From positions 109,107 to 173,106 of the forward strand of contig SKCR01017983.1 of assembly GCA_019454045.1 (NCBI GenBank): a stretch of DNA of 64,000 bases. Direction: 5' to 3'. Of the stretch, positions 1 through 11,679 are shown in pieces; the stretch's first letter is position 1, and each line of letters begins with the position of its first letter. The DNA is from Zanthoxylum bungeanum. Its lineage: Eukaryota; Streptophyta; Magnoliopsida; Sapindales; Rutaceae. The translations under genes and the position numbers were made by a program. The notes beneath the pieces are model-generated. The model saw only the letters and a list, made by a program, of their open reading frames with translations. It searched no databases and was not told the DNA's origin.

Positions 1-40
1 TCTTCTGAGGCCTGTTGTCCAACCCAACAACTATCACTAG

Positions 41-1195
41 ATGCCAGAACTAAGCAATACCATATTTGCTGAACAAGACGCAATGAGGAGATTTGACATA
101 TGTAATGGTAACCACCCGACAGATCATTTTGAGTACAACTACAATCCAGGGTGGCAGAGCTATCAAAATCCTTTACAGTATGAAGAACCATCACATTTCA
201 CAAAACCGCATTTTCCATCTTATCCACAACCCACCTACTATCTTCAACAAAAACCATAACCATCAGAGGAAGATGAGTTGATTCACATGCTCAAAGATTG
301 GTTCGAGGAACGGGAAGCTCAATTTGATGCACAAATTCAAAGTCAATGGGCGTCTATACAGAGGATGACAGATCAAGTTAGACAATTAATAGATAACCTG
401 AATCACATATCTCACGGAGCAATTTCAAATAATACTGTAGAAGCCTTTGAATATCCTGAGATTCATCATGATATCATAACAGAGGATGAGGCTGAGCAGT
501 ATCAAGAATCAGAGGTATCAATTCAGGAGCCTGAACCAACAAAGTCTCAATTTGATTTTTATTATTCTTCTGACTCTGACGAGGATAAAGAAGCTGAGCT
601 ATTTGTACCAACTGCACCAACAAATGAGGATGAAACTTTCTATCCTCCAAATGAAGATCTTGGAGCTTCCATTGCACAAATGTTTGAAGAAGATCTACCT
701 GAGCCAATCATTTCATTCATATAAGAGGATGAAGACCTAAAAACAGACATAACTTTACATCCTCAGATTGAAACTTATGGAGCATGCATTTCACAGATGA
801 CAGATGAAGAATTGAATACAGAAATTTTAAAATTCATCTGTGAAGAAAAAGTGGAGCAAGAAGCAGAGCAAATGGAGGAACAAATGTCTGAACTTATTAA
901 AGATCCAGAACATTTAGGAGAAACATAACTATTTTGGGGAGTACAAATCAAAGATATCACCCAGAAGCTTGACAGAATGGAACTTCCATTCCAAGTCAAG
1001 CACCATACGAGACCTCCTGATTTTCTTTCTTTCATTTCAGGAACCACTGGAGCAACAAGGAGCAAAAAGGTGGCACAAGCACTAAATGGGACAAAATATT
1101 TTCTGCTACCTTATCGCTGGAAGAGACCCTTCAAAAGCAACGCTCATGGGATTGTCTTTAATCGGACATCCAAAACGACGTTGAAACCTCATTGA
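41..1195 (+). pseudogene. Athila-like gag-derived ORF, copy 1 (broken)
   Basis: One reading frame (ORF pieces 41-259, 278-724 and 977-1195 are all in the same frame) is broken by three TAA codons, at 257-259, 722-724 and near 925. The first part holds a decayed gag zinc knuckle, FDICNGNHPTDHF, where the first and last cysteines of a CCHC finger have become Phe; it is followed by the NYNPGWQ motif common after the finger in plant Ty3/Athila gag. The middle is acidic (many Glu/Asp). The C-terminal part contains PFQVKHHTRPPDFLSF and PYRWKRPFKSNAHG and matches an uninterrupted minus-strand copy at 56166-56684. No protease, RT or integrase follows. Family assignment to Athila rests on the finger context and the downstream GGGAGGCAACCCA signature. 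The function of the C-terminal part is unknown to me. The element's 5' end lies outside the window. Confidence 0.7.
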
Positions 1196-2142
1196 CGGAT
1201 AGATTTCAGTCATGTCTCACTGAAGACGAAAAATTTAGCGCTAGCAGGGAGGCAACCCATGCACTTTGTTGTAATTTCTATTTTTATATTTTGTGTATAC
1301 ATGTTGTAGAAATTTTTTTTTTGTTATTTTTGTTGGGAAAAGCACAAACGGAGCATTTTAAGATAGAAGGAATGGTGTTTGGTAATCACAAAGATGAGAG
1401 CCAATTCATTAGCGATGGCTGAGTAAGGAATGAAATCTTGAGACGCATCCTAATGGATTTATATACCAAATGAGTGGCGTATTGTGTACACAATTCCGTT
1501 ACCTTAATTATTGCTTGGATTCACTTTTCTGTAGTAATTATCTTTATTTTCGTAGACAGGATCCAGAATTTTTGACCTTTCACGATTTCTTTTGTTGTTT
1601 AGCTAACAAACGTCCTACGGAAGATACTAGTTCTATTATTACTCACCTTTTTCAGGTGTTATAAATTCAACTCATCATTGCACTTTTAAAGGCTACCTTT
1701 TTCATGATGTTTTTCCGCGCCTTTTATTATGCCATTTACCCTTTGCGTATCATTGCTTTATTTACCCATGCATTGCATTCTTGTGTGCATGGGCTAACTA
1801 GGGTGGATTAAAGGTCCTCTATTCGAGGGAAATGCCTAAAGGCTACCTTTACCACGATGTTTGTCGCGTCGGATGAGGTGCACTCAATTAAATGTGAGAT
1901 GTGTTCAATTGGGCACATGAGGTCCTACAATGTGTATTTGTTCAATCCATGCATTTGTTTGTGTCGTTTCAGATGCCATTTTGGTAATCTCATTCGAACG
2001 CATTTCCGAACGCTACACGAACGTACGCATTCTGTCTCAGTCCGTTCGAATGTGTTTACAAACGCTACTCGAACGCTCATGCGTTTTGTTTTATCATGCA
2101 TCAGGTCTTATCCCATTCGAACACGTTCTCGAACGCTATACG
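1196..2142 (+). other. Athila-like non-coding 3' region and unassigned flank
   Basis: The stretch starts with GCTAGCAGGGAGGCAACCCA (about 1240), a signature seen downstream of coding regions in Athila-type elements and repeated at about 56.1 kb on the minus strand. The block at 1421-1665 (GAGTAAGGAATG, GACGCATCCTAATGG, GATCCAGAATTTTTGACC) also matches 55.7-55.95 kb inverted. Similarity fades after about 1690. At 1970-2140 the motif CGAACGC recurs several times. No supported gene. Confidence 0.55.
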
Positions 2143-3768
2143 TGTTGGACAATTATGACCCATAGTGTCACTATTTGTACAGATCATGGTGTTGTTGTAC
2201 AAATTAACTATGTGACAAATGAGATTGCACTCTTATCATTTTTGATTAGATCACCTAGATGTATAAATGATGAGAGGTCCATATGATTTGTTCCTGGACG
2301 GAGAATGATATGAGACAGTATCAGTCCAAGAAGGATAAATCATTAAATCTCCCTAGTCAGAGTATTATCGAGATTGGATATCGATAAATACGTAAAAGAC
2401 TAGTATTACACTTGTGCACGTTGTGAGGGCACAACAACATAATTCTCATATATTTGGGTATAGGATACTCATGCAAGTGTAATAGGAGGTTGTGTTTTAC
2501 CGATGGTAGTATGACTATGTGTCTATGGAAGTCCGAAATCAGGGTAGGTGTATTTGTTCTTAACTTGAGACTTGCACCGCTAATACTTGCGACAATCAAT
2601 ATAATTTGGTTAAGGTCGTCCAAGGCTTTAACAGGTTCTGTGTACGCCAATGCTGGGTATATTGAGAATCGTAGTGTGTTGGGTGTGATGTCAAAAAGGA
2701 AGTGTCACTCCAGTCATATGGAGATGATGGTCACGTAGGATACGGTAATGTTTCTCTTAAGTACTACAGTCATCGGGACAATATGACTAGATCATAGTTA
2801 TCCGATATAGAGACTAGTTACCAGACATCCGACCTGTGCTTCGTACGGGGCAAACACAATTCCAGCCCCAGGCCTAGCACGTGATCATTCGATACTGGAC
2901 AGAAATATGCAATACCACGTATACTACGCCTGATATCGATCGCTTATTCCTGTAAGCATGTTTATGGAGAATTGGGTAGGCATGGCGCTTTGCTAGAAGC
3001 CAACCTTGTCTTGTAAATCGGTACAAACGTAGTACGAGGTACTTACGTGTTCGGATAGTCCGACGACCCGAATTTACTGCCGACATATCCGTAGATCTCA
3101 TGGGTCGCTTCCCGAAGATTCACCGATGACGTATGACTTACAGTTTAATTAATCTGGGATTAATTTAATGAGAGAGAAAATTAATATGAGATTAATTACG
3201 GAGATATTTTATCCGGGATAAAATATCATAGAAAGAGAGAAAATGATTAATTTGGAATTAATCGATAAAATAATATATTTGATATATTATACGAAATTGG
3301 ATTTCGACGCATAATTAAAATTAGATTTTAATTCGGGCGAACAAATTAATTTAGAATTAATTCGTTAGGGACATGAATAGTGATTTCGCTAGGCGTAATC
3401 GTTTAATTACGACGCAAGGAAAATTCGTTAATTTGGAATTAGCGAACCCGAGCCCGAGATTATTTGCGAGCGCATTCGTATTTCGAATTCGAGTGCGGCA
3501 CGCAAGTCAAATCAAGCGTCAAATCATTAGTCACATCAAGCGTCAAATCACATGTCACTTTGAGTGATGTGACATTTGATTGATTGATGTGAGTTGATGT
3601 GAGATGAACGAAAGGCATTAAATGCTTGCTTTTTGAAATTAAAAATTGGTAAATGATTTATTAATTTTGGAAATTATAAAACCGATTTACATTTGTTTAT
3701 TTCTCTCTCTCTTTTTCGGTCTTCATGTTTTGGAGCCAAAACTTCTTCTTCTCTCTCACGCATCTTCT
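2143..3768 (+). repeat. LTR A, segment 1
   Basis: First 1.6 kb of the Copia LTR, up to the E1 insertion; the last five bases, CTTCT (3764-3768), are the E1 target duplication. It contains the triloop palindrome array at about 3145-3440 and a TATAAAA promoter box at 3674-3680 followed by a pyrimidine-rich start region. Confidence 0.9.
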
Positions 3769-4823
3769 TGTTGGATAATATGACCCATAGCGTCACTATT
3801 TGCACAGATCATTGTGTTGTTGTTGCAAATTAACTATGTGACAAGGAAATTGCACTCTCATCATTTGTGATTAGATCACCATAGATATATAAATGAAGAG
3901 AGGTCCCTATGATTAGTTCCTGGACTGAGAATGATATGAGACAGTATCAGTCCCCGAAGGTTTAATCATTAAATATCCCTAGCCGGAGTATTATCGAGAC
4001 TGGACATCGATAATGCGGAATAGGCTAGTATTGCACTTGTGCGCGTTGTGAGGGCACAACGGCATAGTTCTCATATATTTAAGTATTGGATACTTATGCA
4101 AGTGCGATAGGAGGTTGTGTTTCACCGATGGTACGGGAAACAGCTTCGCTCTGGATAGACCCATCGGAATCCCATTGGTATTATGACTATGTGTCTATGG
4201 GAGGCCGAAATCAAGGTAGGTGTGTATAGTCTTAACCTGAGACTTGCATCGCTAATACTTGCGATAATCGGTAGACTTTGGTCTTGGTGGTACAGGGCTT
4301 TAACCGCCTCTGCGTACACCACTTCTGGGTTTATCAGAGAGTCGTAGTGTATTTGGTGTGATGTCGAGACGGAAGTATCACTTCAGTTATAGTGGAGATG
4401 ATGTCACGCAGGATAAGGTATTAGTGCTCTTAAGTGCTGGCCGGCCATCGAGATATTATGACAAGGTCATGTATATCCAATTATAGAGACTAGTTACCAG
4501 ACATTCGACATGTGCTTCGGACGGGGCAGACACTTATCCAGCCCCAGCCCTAGCACGTGACTATCCGATACTGGGCTGATATACACAATACTACGGTATA
4601 CTACGCTTGATACAGATCTATATATTCCTGTAAGAATATTTCTGGAGAATTGGGTAGGCATGGCGCTTTGCTAGAGGCCAACCTTGTCTTGTAAATCGGT
4701 ATAAACGTAGTACGCGATACTTACGTGTTCGGATAGTCCGACGACCATATTTACTGCCAACATATCCGGAGATCTCATGGGTCGGTTCCTGAAGATTCAC
4801 CGATGACGTATGACTCGCACTTT

Positions 4824-5156
4824 AATTAATCTGGGATTAATTGGAAGAGAGAGAAAATTAATCTGGGATTAATTCGATGAGAGAGAAAATTAATCTGGGA
4901 TTAATTACGGAGATATTTTATCACAGATAAAATATCGTTAAAGAGAGAGAACGATTAATTTGGAATTAATCGGTAAAATTAATATATTCGATATATTAAT
5001 CGAAACTGGATTTTGACGCGGAATTAAAATTGGATTTTAATTCGGGCGAACGAATTAATTTGGAATTAATTCGTTAGCGACGTGAATAGTGATTTCGCTA
5101 GGCGTAATCATTTAATTACGACGCGACGGAAAATTCGTTAATTTGGAATTAACGAA
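4824..5156 (+). repeat. Array of triloop palindromes in the LTR
   Basis: At least nine near-perfect palindromes stand nearly head to tail, each with a 3-base centre. Arms and centres: AATTAATC/TGG at 4824-4842, 4856-4874 and 4888-4906; GATATTTTATC/ACA at 4912-4936; CGATTAATT/TGG at 4952-4972; ATTAATATAT/TCG at 4978-5000; GAATTAAAAT/TGG at 5021-5043; AACGAATTAATT/TGG at 5049-5075; TTCGTTAATT/TGG at 5134-5156. Equivalent arrays occur at 3145-3440, 12737-13069, about 15045-15345 and, inverted, about 63150-63465. Confidence 0.9.
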
Positions 5157-5408
5157 CCCGAGCCCGAGATTATTTGCGAGCGCATTCACATTTCGAATTC
5201 GAGTGCGGCACGCAAGTCAAATCGTGCGTCAAATCGCAAGTCACATCAAGCGTCAAATCAAATGTCACTTTGATGATGTGACATGTTGTCACTTGATTTG
5301 AGTGATTGATGTAGAAGTTGAAAAAGCAACTTTTGCTTTTACTTTTTTGACTTTTGGTAAATGGAAAGTTAAAAGAAATGTAAATGGTTTTTAATTAATT
5401 TTAGAAAA

Positions 5409-5416
5409 TATAAAAA
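5409..5416 (+). promoter_or_regulatory. Putative LTR TATA box (E1 5' LTR)
   Basis: TATAAAAA is followed within 25 bases by a TCTCTCTCTC-rich tract, a common plant core-promoter layout. The same arrangement is present in the other copies (for example at 3674-3680). Position in the LTR suits a U3/R boundary; the start site itself is inferred. Confidence 0.5.
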
Positions 5417-5891
5417 CCTAATTACATTTCTTTTTCTCTCTCTCTTCACTCTCTCTTTACGCATCTTTTCCTCTCCCTCTTTTTCTCTCCTTCTCACTTA
5501 CGGCTTTGAGCCATTCTTTTCTTCTGTTTTTGCCGATTGAAAACGAGAAGCAGTGAGATGAAGGTGACGATTTTTGTTGCAAAATCAAGTGCTAGCACAC
5601 TCTAGGAGGCATACCAAGGTGATAGGGAAGTTCTTCATGAGCATGGAAAAGCTTAAAGCTTGGAGCTTCAATGGAGGTCATCAATGGCCGAACATGGAGG
5701 AGACCACCACCACCAACGCCGAGCAGTCCACCTGTGCGCAGATCACTGCCGAGCAGAGACATGCAGTGCGTTTTTGGTCTTCGTAGCATCCAACTGATCA
5801 ATGTGAGTTTATTCCGCACCTCCTATGTTGTGTATTCATGCGTTTTCTTGCTTGATTTGTTGATCTTGGGACATATATTAGAACTCAACAA

Positions 5892-5903
5892 TGGTATCAG
5901 AGC
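5892..5903 (+). other. Primer binding site, tRNA-iMet type
   Basis: TGGTATCAGAGC lies one base after the LTR end. This is the standard plant Copia site complementary to the 3' end of initiator tRNA-Met. Confidence 0.95.
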
Positions 5904-7700
5904 TATTATCAAGCATGAAACTTTTAGGGTTTGAAATTGGGGATAATCAATTGAAGCATGATTTGGTTGAATTGATTGATTAAGTATGCTTGTATGCTGA
6001 TTAATTGAAGTTGTGCATGATCAATTTCAAGAAAATTGGATTGGATCAATTTTCCCCAATTCTTTAGGTTGAACATGTAACTTGAAATTGGGTAAAATGT
6101 GTTTGAGCATGTTTTAATTAAATTGGATGTTTAAGTATGCTTAAAACATGTTTAATTGAGATTGTGTGTGATCAATTTCAAGAAAATTGGATTGGATCAA
6201 TTTTCCCCAAATTGGAGGCATGACCGAAATTGAAAGAACCCTAATGTCTTGGAATTAATTTGTTTTTTGATCATTGGATGACTTAAAACAATTGGGTAAT
6301 GTTGTTTTGAAGTTCAATTGGATTGAATTTTGATTTGGAACATTTTTTCCCTTTAAAGTGGCTTGGCCGAATCTTAATGACATGAAATTCATTGTGATTT
6401 TTTGTTTTAATTCATTGGATGAATTGAATTGATTTGGGAAATGATGATTGTGGATTCAATTGGATTGAAACCGAATCGGATTTAAAACCCCTAATTGCCG
6501 AGACTTGAAAGCATGTAAATTGGGTTTGATTTTAATTGAATTGTGTTGGACACTATTTGGTTGTTAAAGTGCATGATTAATTAGGCTAATTGATGTTTTA
6601 GAAATGTTAATTGGGTAATTGATTGTATATTACACTTAGGTTAATTAATTGTGAAATTTGAATTTTATAAGTTAATTAATTTGGGCTTGATTTTGGAAAT
6701 TGGGCTTGTTAGGTTGTAATTGGGCTTTTGGGCTTTGTTGTAACAAAGTTGAGTTTAGGCAAATTTGGTTGGATCCAATTGGGCCTAAAACCGCATCCAT
6801 AAAGTCCAATTATGACTTAATGGACCTTAATTATTTAATTGGGCCTAATGGGCCAAAATTAATTTAAAGGCTTATGGGGTAACTCCCGGATTGGATTTTG
6901 GTTCTTCGGTTTGACCCGAGTTGACCAAAAGTCCACGCCTTATAGAATTAATTAAAAGCCCATTGGACTTTAATTAAATAAACATTAGATGTTAATCGGG
7001 CTTTGAGACCCGTTGCGATTAAATTTGGAATTTAAGTCGTAAAGGTTCGTTAATAAAAGTGTAATATTTAATTTGGAATTAATAGTGAATTAGAATTAAA
7101 TGCGTATTAAATTGGATTTAATTATGTAGTTTAATTTAATTCAAGAATTCGTACTTTGAGTACTTATTCGCAAAACGAGTTTGACTCGAGCAAAAATCAA
7201 ATCGTTGTTTGAACATTGGATGATCACTAATTATCAGATTAATTAATTGGATTTGATTGATTGATAACATGCTTGTATGAATACATGGTTGCGATGCATG
7301 AATAATGTATATCAGGATGGATATTAGTCGGGTGGGATAATTTTGGAAATTGTAATAAATTTGATTTATTAATTGGACCTGTGTGTCCAGCCTTATCACC
7401 TCTATACTCTTTTGTATTCTCTTCTCACCTATTCCCCTCAATGTAAATGAGGTTTCTTTAGAAGTGTAGTGTAACGGGTAGAAGTAAGTACATGTGCTAG
7501 TTTTGGAGAGAGAAAATGAGAGATTTGATCTAGGATCAATGTAAAGTATCCATCCGCATATCATTATTATTTTATTTCATATGCGTTTTATTATGTGTTT
7601 AGAATGCATGTTTAAGGGTGTGTGATGATGAGACCTTAACAAAGATAATAAATTGGTAGCCAATTGCACGCGAAAAACCCTCGTTCAATATCAAGTGTTT
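5904..7700 (+). other. Copia E1 leader, non-coding
   Basis: AT-rich leader with recurring TTGGAT and AATTGGG words and no supported ORF. Its 6.7-7.1 kb part matches the leader of element A (about 16.8-17.09 kb) and, inverted, that of element D (about 61.5-62.5 kb). The open frame on the minus strand at 7136-7564 is a chance frame. Confidence 0.7.
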
Positions 7701-10700
7701 TTCCTTCCATTGAGTGATTCTTACTCAAGATCCGAGATTGGCATTGGGTTGTTGGCCAAAGTCAAGCCCTTTGTCCGTCGAAGATGTGTTTGAATCACGA
7801 GAGCTTTGTTCCATATCGGTGTCTTGTCCAAGTTGTGGTTTGTTGGCCAAAGTCAAGACCACTTCTTGTCCATCGACATTGATTACGAAGCTTTCCATGG
7901 TCAATGGGTCACACTTGACTGGGATCACTAAGTTTGTTGTGCCAAGCCAAGACTTAGTTGATTCAGAGGAAAAAGGTTAGGTAATACATTGGATGTATTG
8001 GCATATATAAGATATGTTTAGGATTTGGATATCCGCCTACTGGATCTAGGAATTGGATGAGATCCAATTGATCTTCGAGATCTACCTAGTTAATTATCAT
8101 ACAATTTGTTGGCCAAAGTCAAGATTGTGTGATATTTAACGGGATCCTAGCCCACTAGGAAACACGGTTTCCCGAGTACTCGACAGAGGGTTAGAGGCTC
8201 GCCGAAAAATAGTGGAGGCAAGAATTGAATTTGCAATACTCGTTCAATTACTCGCCATACGCGCTCATTCAAATTATTTCGTCGTTAGATTAAATGTTAG
8301 TTGGACTAATATTTAAATTGTTGTTTTAATAAACAGTTGGACTGTATTATATTTGATTAATATAATTGGATTATATTAATCAATATATTTGAATTAATTA
8401 ATTTCAGTTTACAGTTGATTTTATAGTTGGACTATAATAATCAATGTAATTGAGGTTAATTAATTTAATTATATTTGATTATATAGTTGGACTATTATAA
8501 TCATTATAATAAATAGTACCACAAATCGTTGATTAAATAGTTGGACTATTAGAATCAAGATATAATTGAAAGATTGACATTTAAAACATAATCCTGGGAA
8601 AATGTGTTTAAATGGTTTAATTTTCAATTTGGAATAAAGTTTCAGGATGGTCCTGGAAATTAATAGGTATTTTATTTGATAAAATACTATATAAGCTTGT
8701 AGCGCAAGGCGCACCTTAATTCGATATTCCAGAAACACGAGGCTTGGCCAAAGGCTTCTGGAATGTTGAAACAAGCAAAATCTTATAATCTTCTGGGAAG
8801 ATAAATGACATATCCTAAGAAGGAATAGAAGACAGCAAGGCTCTGACTTCAAATATGATTGTCATAATTATGTTCACAACTAGTATTGAATTAGATATTA
8901 AATACTTAGTGTGGTACATAAAATATATGTATTGATGTTCAGAATCTGCTTTGAGCAGGATACTGACTTCAAGCTGAGATTGCTCTGCGAATCGGAAACG
9001 GGACGAAAGTCGCTGTTTCGACCGTAGATACCTAAGTTTAGGAACTACCATTCGGGTGTGTACTTAAATTAGGAACTGTTATAGTGTAACTAGTTTGACT
9101 ATAGACATTATCTCTATATCAGTGTTTAACCGTTGCGGATAAACCTTTATATTCTAGAACACTAAAGTGTTTATTATATAAAGATGATACTGAGATAAAC
9201 ACATTAGATGTGAATAACAGAATTTATATTTTGAATATAATTAAAATCTCAAACATATAAATTGACAAATAAATAGCTCAAATTGATTTGATCAATAGAG
9301 ACTTATTTGTGGCATTGTTGTCTGGGACACAATTATACAAGACTCGTATATCCACACTTTTGAAGAGTGGATACTAGGACTGATTTGACTATTCAAATAA
9401 GGTCTGCGAATCTAGTTTATTAGGTAAAGTACCTAAAATACTATTTACTTAGTAATAGTAAAAGGGGCCACCGATCTGTTAGCCCTATTCATGGTGAAGT
9501 TAGTGGGCCCATATCTAGCTAGGCTAGATGTGAACATGAATATTTCGTGACCTTAACGGATGTGGCATCACGTTATGGTTATATGTTTCTTTTGAAGAAC
9601 ACAAATCAGAAACTTTTAAAGTTTCGACATGAAACAGGCAAACAGATCGGCTATAGTATTATACCGTGACGGTAAGACCGTAATGGAAAATACTTAAGCA
9701 ATAAGTTTCTTATATACTTGAAAGAGTATAGTATTCTTTCAAATGAGGACTCCTCCCGGAACACGTAAAAGTGACAGTGTGTCCTAACGGATTAACCGAA
9801 TCATGTTAGACATGATAAGGCTAATCATGAGTCGCTCTGAGCTACTATTTCCTTCAACGGATAAGTTTTAACAGTGCAATAACTTATTTAGAATAAAGTT
9901 CCATAATAATCTGTTTGACAGATTACATATTAGATATGAACGGGAAAGAAACCGGTTTTTCTCATTCCTGACTATTTGGGATGCTAGGCATATGTTTGGA
10001 TAATACCAAACTAAGGACCCAAATTGGATAAGTGCCAATATAGGTCATCCTAAGGGAACCATAAGTATAGTACTTATAAATCTCACATGAGAACAATGTG
10101 ATTGTTGCTCACCATGCGGTTTTTCCTGAGAGGAATACCGATATGCAGTGGTCAGTGGGAGGATAGTGATACTCGATGAAAATCAGAGTAATACTGTTCA
10201 AGGCACGAAGTCCTTAATGGAACACAAATAGTTCATCTATGATGAATCTATACCATTAATCTTCGAGTACACAAGAACCGCGTAGATCAGAGAGAGTCAG
10301 AGAACGACCTAGGGTATGGTTTCTGATCTAACCTCATAAAGATGTCAATCTTATGAAGGTATATCCCCGACTCGTTTTGAGGAAGTGATACGAGGTATCG
10401 ACTCCCTATTATGGCAAAGTGCCATGAATCCGAAATGGATTCCATGTATAACAATTATTTTGGATACTAGTTGTTGTACCACAAGGCATTGTGCCTATTG
10501 GTACCTTAAACGTCTTCAAGGAAGACATACATGAATGGCAACATACCAACGTACAAAGCCGGGCTTTTGACGGAAAGGTATCGTTATCAACATTGTGTTA
10601 ATAACGGTTCAACCTTTTACCTGTTGCCATGGTAAATCCATTTTGAAGATGCTTGTTGATAACTGCATATTTCATTTATGAAATGTGTACGTTGCAGATC

Positions 10701-11664
10701 AAAATCGCTTTCCTGAAAAGGAAACCTTTTGGAGGATGCTTACAACATCCTGACGATTTTATATAACCGACAAACAAGGTTTGCAGGTTATTCGATCCAT
10801 GTTTGGATTGAAACAAGCATAAGGTTCTTGGAACTGACGTTTTGATATAATCATAATGGTTTATGATTTGACTCAAAACAAAATATTCTTGTGTATATAA
10901 GGAGGTTAGTGGGAGAGCACTGATAATGAAATTCCCATAAAACAATCGGTGAAAGCTTGGCTTTCATAAGAAATTCTCTGTGGAATTCTGGGGAGTAACA
11001 ACCTTTATTCAAGGAATAAAGATCTACAGGGATAGATTTGGAGTTGTTAACACTCTCTGGAAATTGTACATTTAAAATGTACTTGTATTGGTGTCTCATA
11101 CGCTTTGAGCATATGGAGTCACAATCGGGACAATCCAAGTGATAGTCATTGGATTGAAGTTAAGGACATCTATTAGTATCTTAGAAAACTAAAGATGTTG
11201 TCTTAAACTATGGAGATGGAGAACTTGAAGTGACTAGGATCACTGCTGCAAGTTTCAAACCGGTAAATACTGTGGTACTATAAAGTTTGAATAACGGGAC
11301 AGTAAGCTGGAAATATTCCGAGCAAGATAACTGTTGCCGAATTAACAACAAATGCGGATTATTGCTGTAGCTGAGGCAGCAACAGAAGCCATTTGGATCG
11401 ATAATAAATCTAATTAGATTAGATATAGTTCTGTTAGCAGCTGAGCTAGGCATCAGCATAGGCTAAAGAATTAATGGTCTCATCGACGATCCAGATATAT
11501 ACTTCTATATTTATCTGATTCGTTCGGATCATACATCGTGGCAATGTGATGATCGTATAAATCGCGTCAAAGATAATACGCAAATCCGCTGACGAAACCC
11601 TTTCCTCAGCAATTGAGCCAACCGTACATAGTTCGGGTGTTAGACACTCGAGTGACTGGCTATG
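7701..11664 (+). pseudogene. Decayed Copia gag-pol of E1
   Basis: Remnant of a polyprotein (capsid, protease, integrase, RT, RNase H) recognisable mainly by comparison with element D. At 9490-9510 the integrase box reads HGEVSGP where D has HCDVSGP, so the first catalytic Asp is replaced. The second box (TDVASRYGYMF, around 9555) survives. RT at about 10690-10830 reads AFLKRKPFGGCLQHP with stops after it. Relative to D, about 60 nt carrying the CCHC zinc knuckle are missing near 8820, and about 41 nt carrying the YxDD catalytic box are missing near 10928. Three copies of TTGGCCAAAGTCAAG occur at 7.75-8.12 kb. The product cannot be functional. Confidence 0.8.
8298..8545 (+). repeat. Internal triloop palindromes of E1
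   Basis: Short perfect palindromes around TGG recur: TTAGT/TGG/ACTAA near 8298, ACAGT/TGG/ACTGT near 8334, ATATAAT/TGG/ATTATAT near 8362, and TATAGT or AATAGT/TGG/ACTAT(T) near 8420, 8482 and 8536. A related set is present inverted in element D at about 60.2-60.4 kb. Confidence 0.75.
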
Positions 11665-11665
11665 T

Positions 11666-11679
11666 GCCAAGTGGGAGAT
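11666..11679 (+). other. Polypurine tract of E1
   Basis: GCCAAGTGGGAGAT directly precedes the 3' LTR. This is the classic Copia plus-strand primer and is conserved in element D (27731-27741, minus strand). Confidence 0.85.

Larger units (their letters stand above)
3769..5890 (+). repeat. 5' LTR of Copia E1
   Basis: A 2,122-bp LTR with TGTTG...CAACA ends. It contains a hairpin array (4824-5156), a TATA box at 5409-5416, then a CT-rich stretch. The short open frames here recur in the 3' LTR because the LTRs are copies, not because they are genes. Confidence 0.93.

Noticed and set aside
5671..5934. ORF in the LTR end region beginning MEVINGRTWRR, repeated at 13569-13796
   Set aside because: Found twice because the LTRs are copies; other LTRs of the family break it.
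7136..7564. 142-codon minus-strand ORF in the E1 leader
   Set aside because: Not conserved as a frame in the homologous leader of element D, and no domain.
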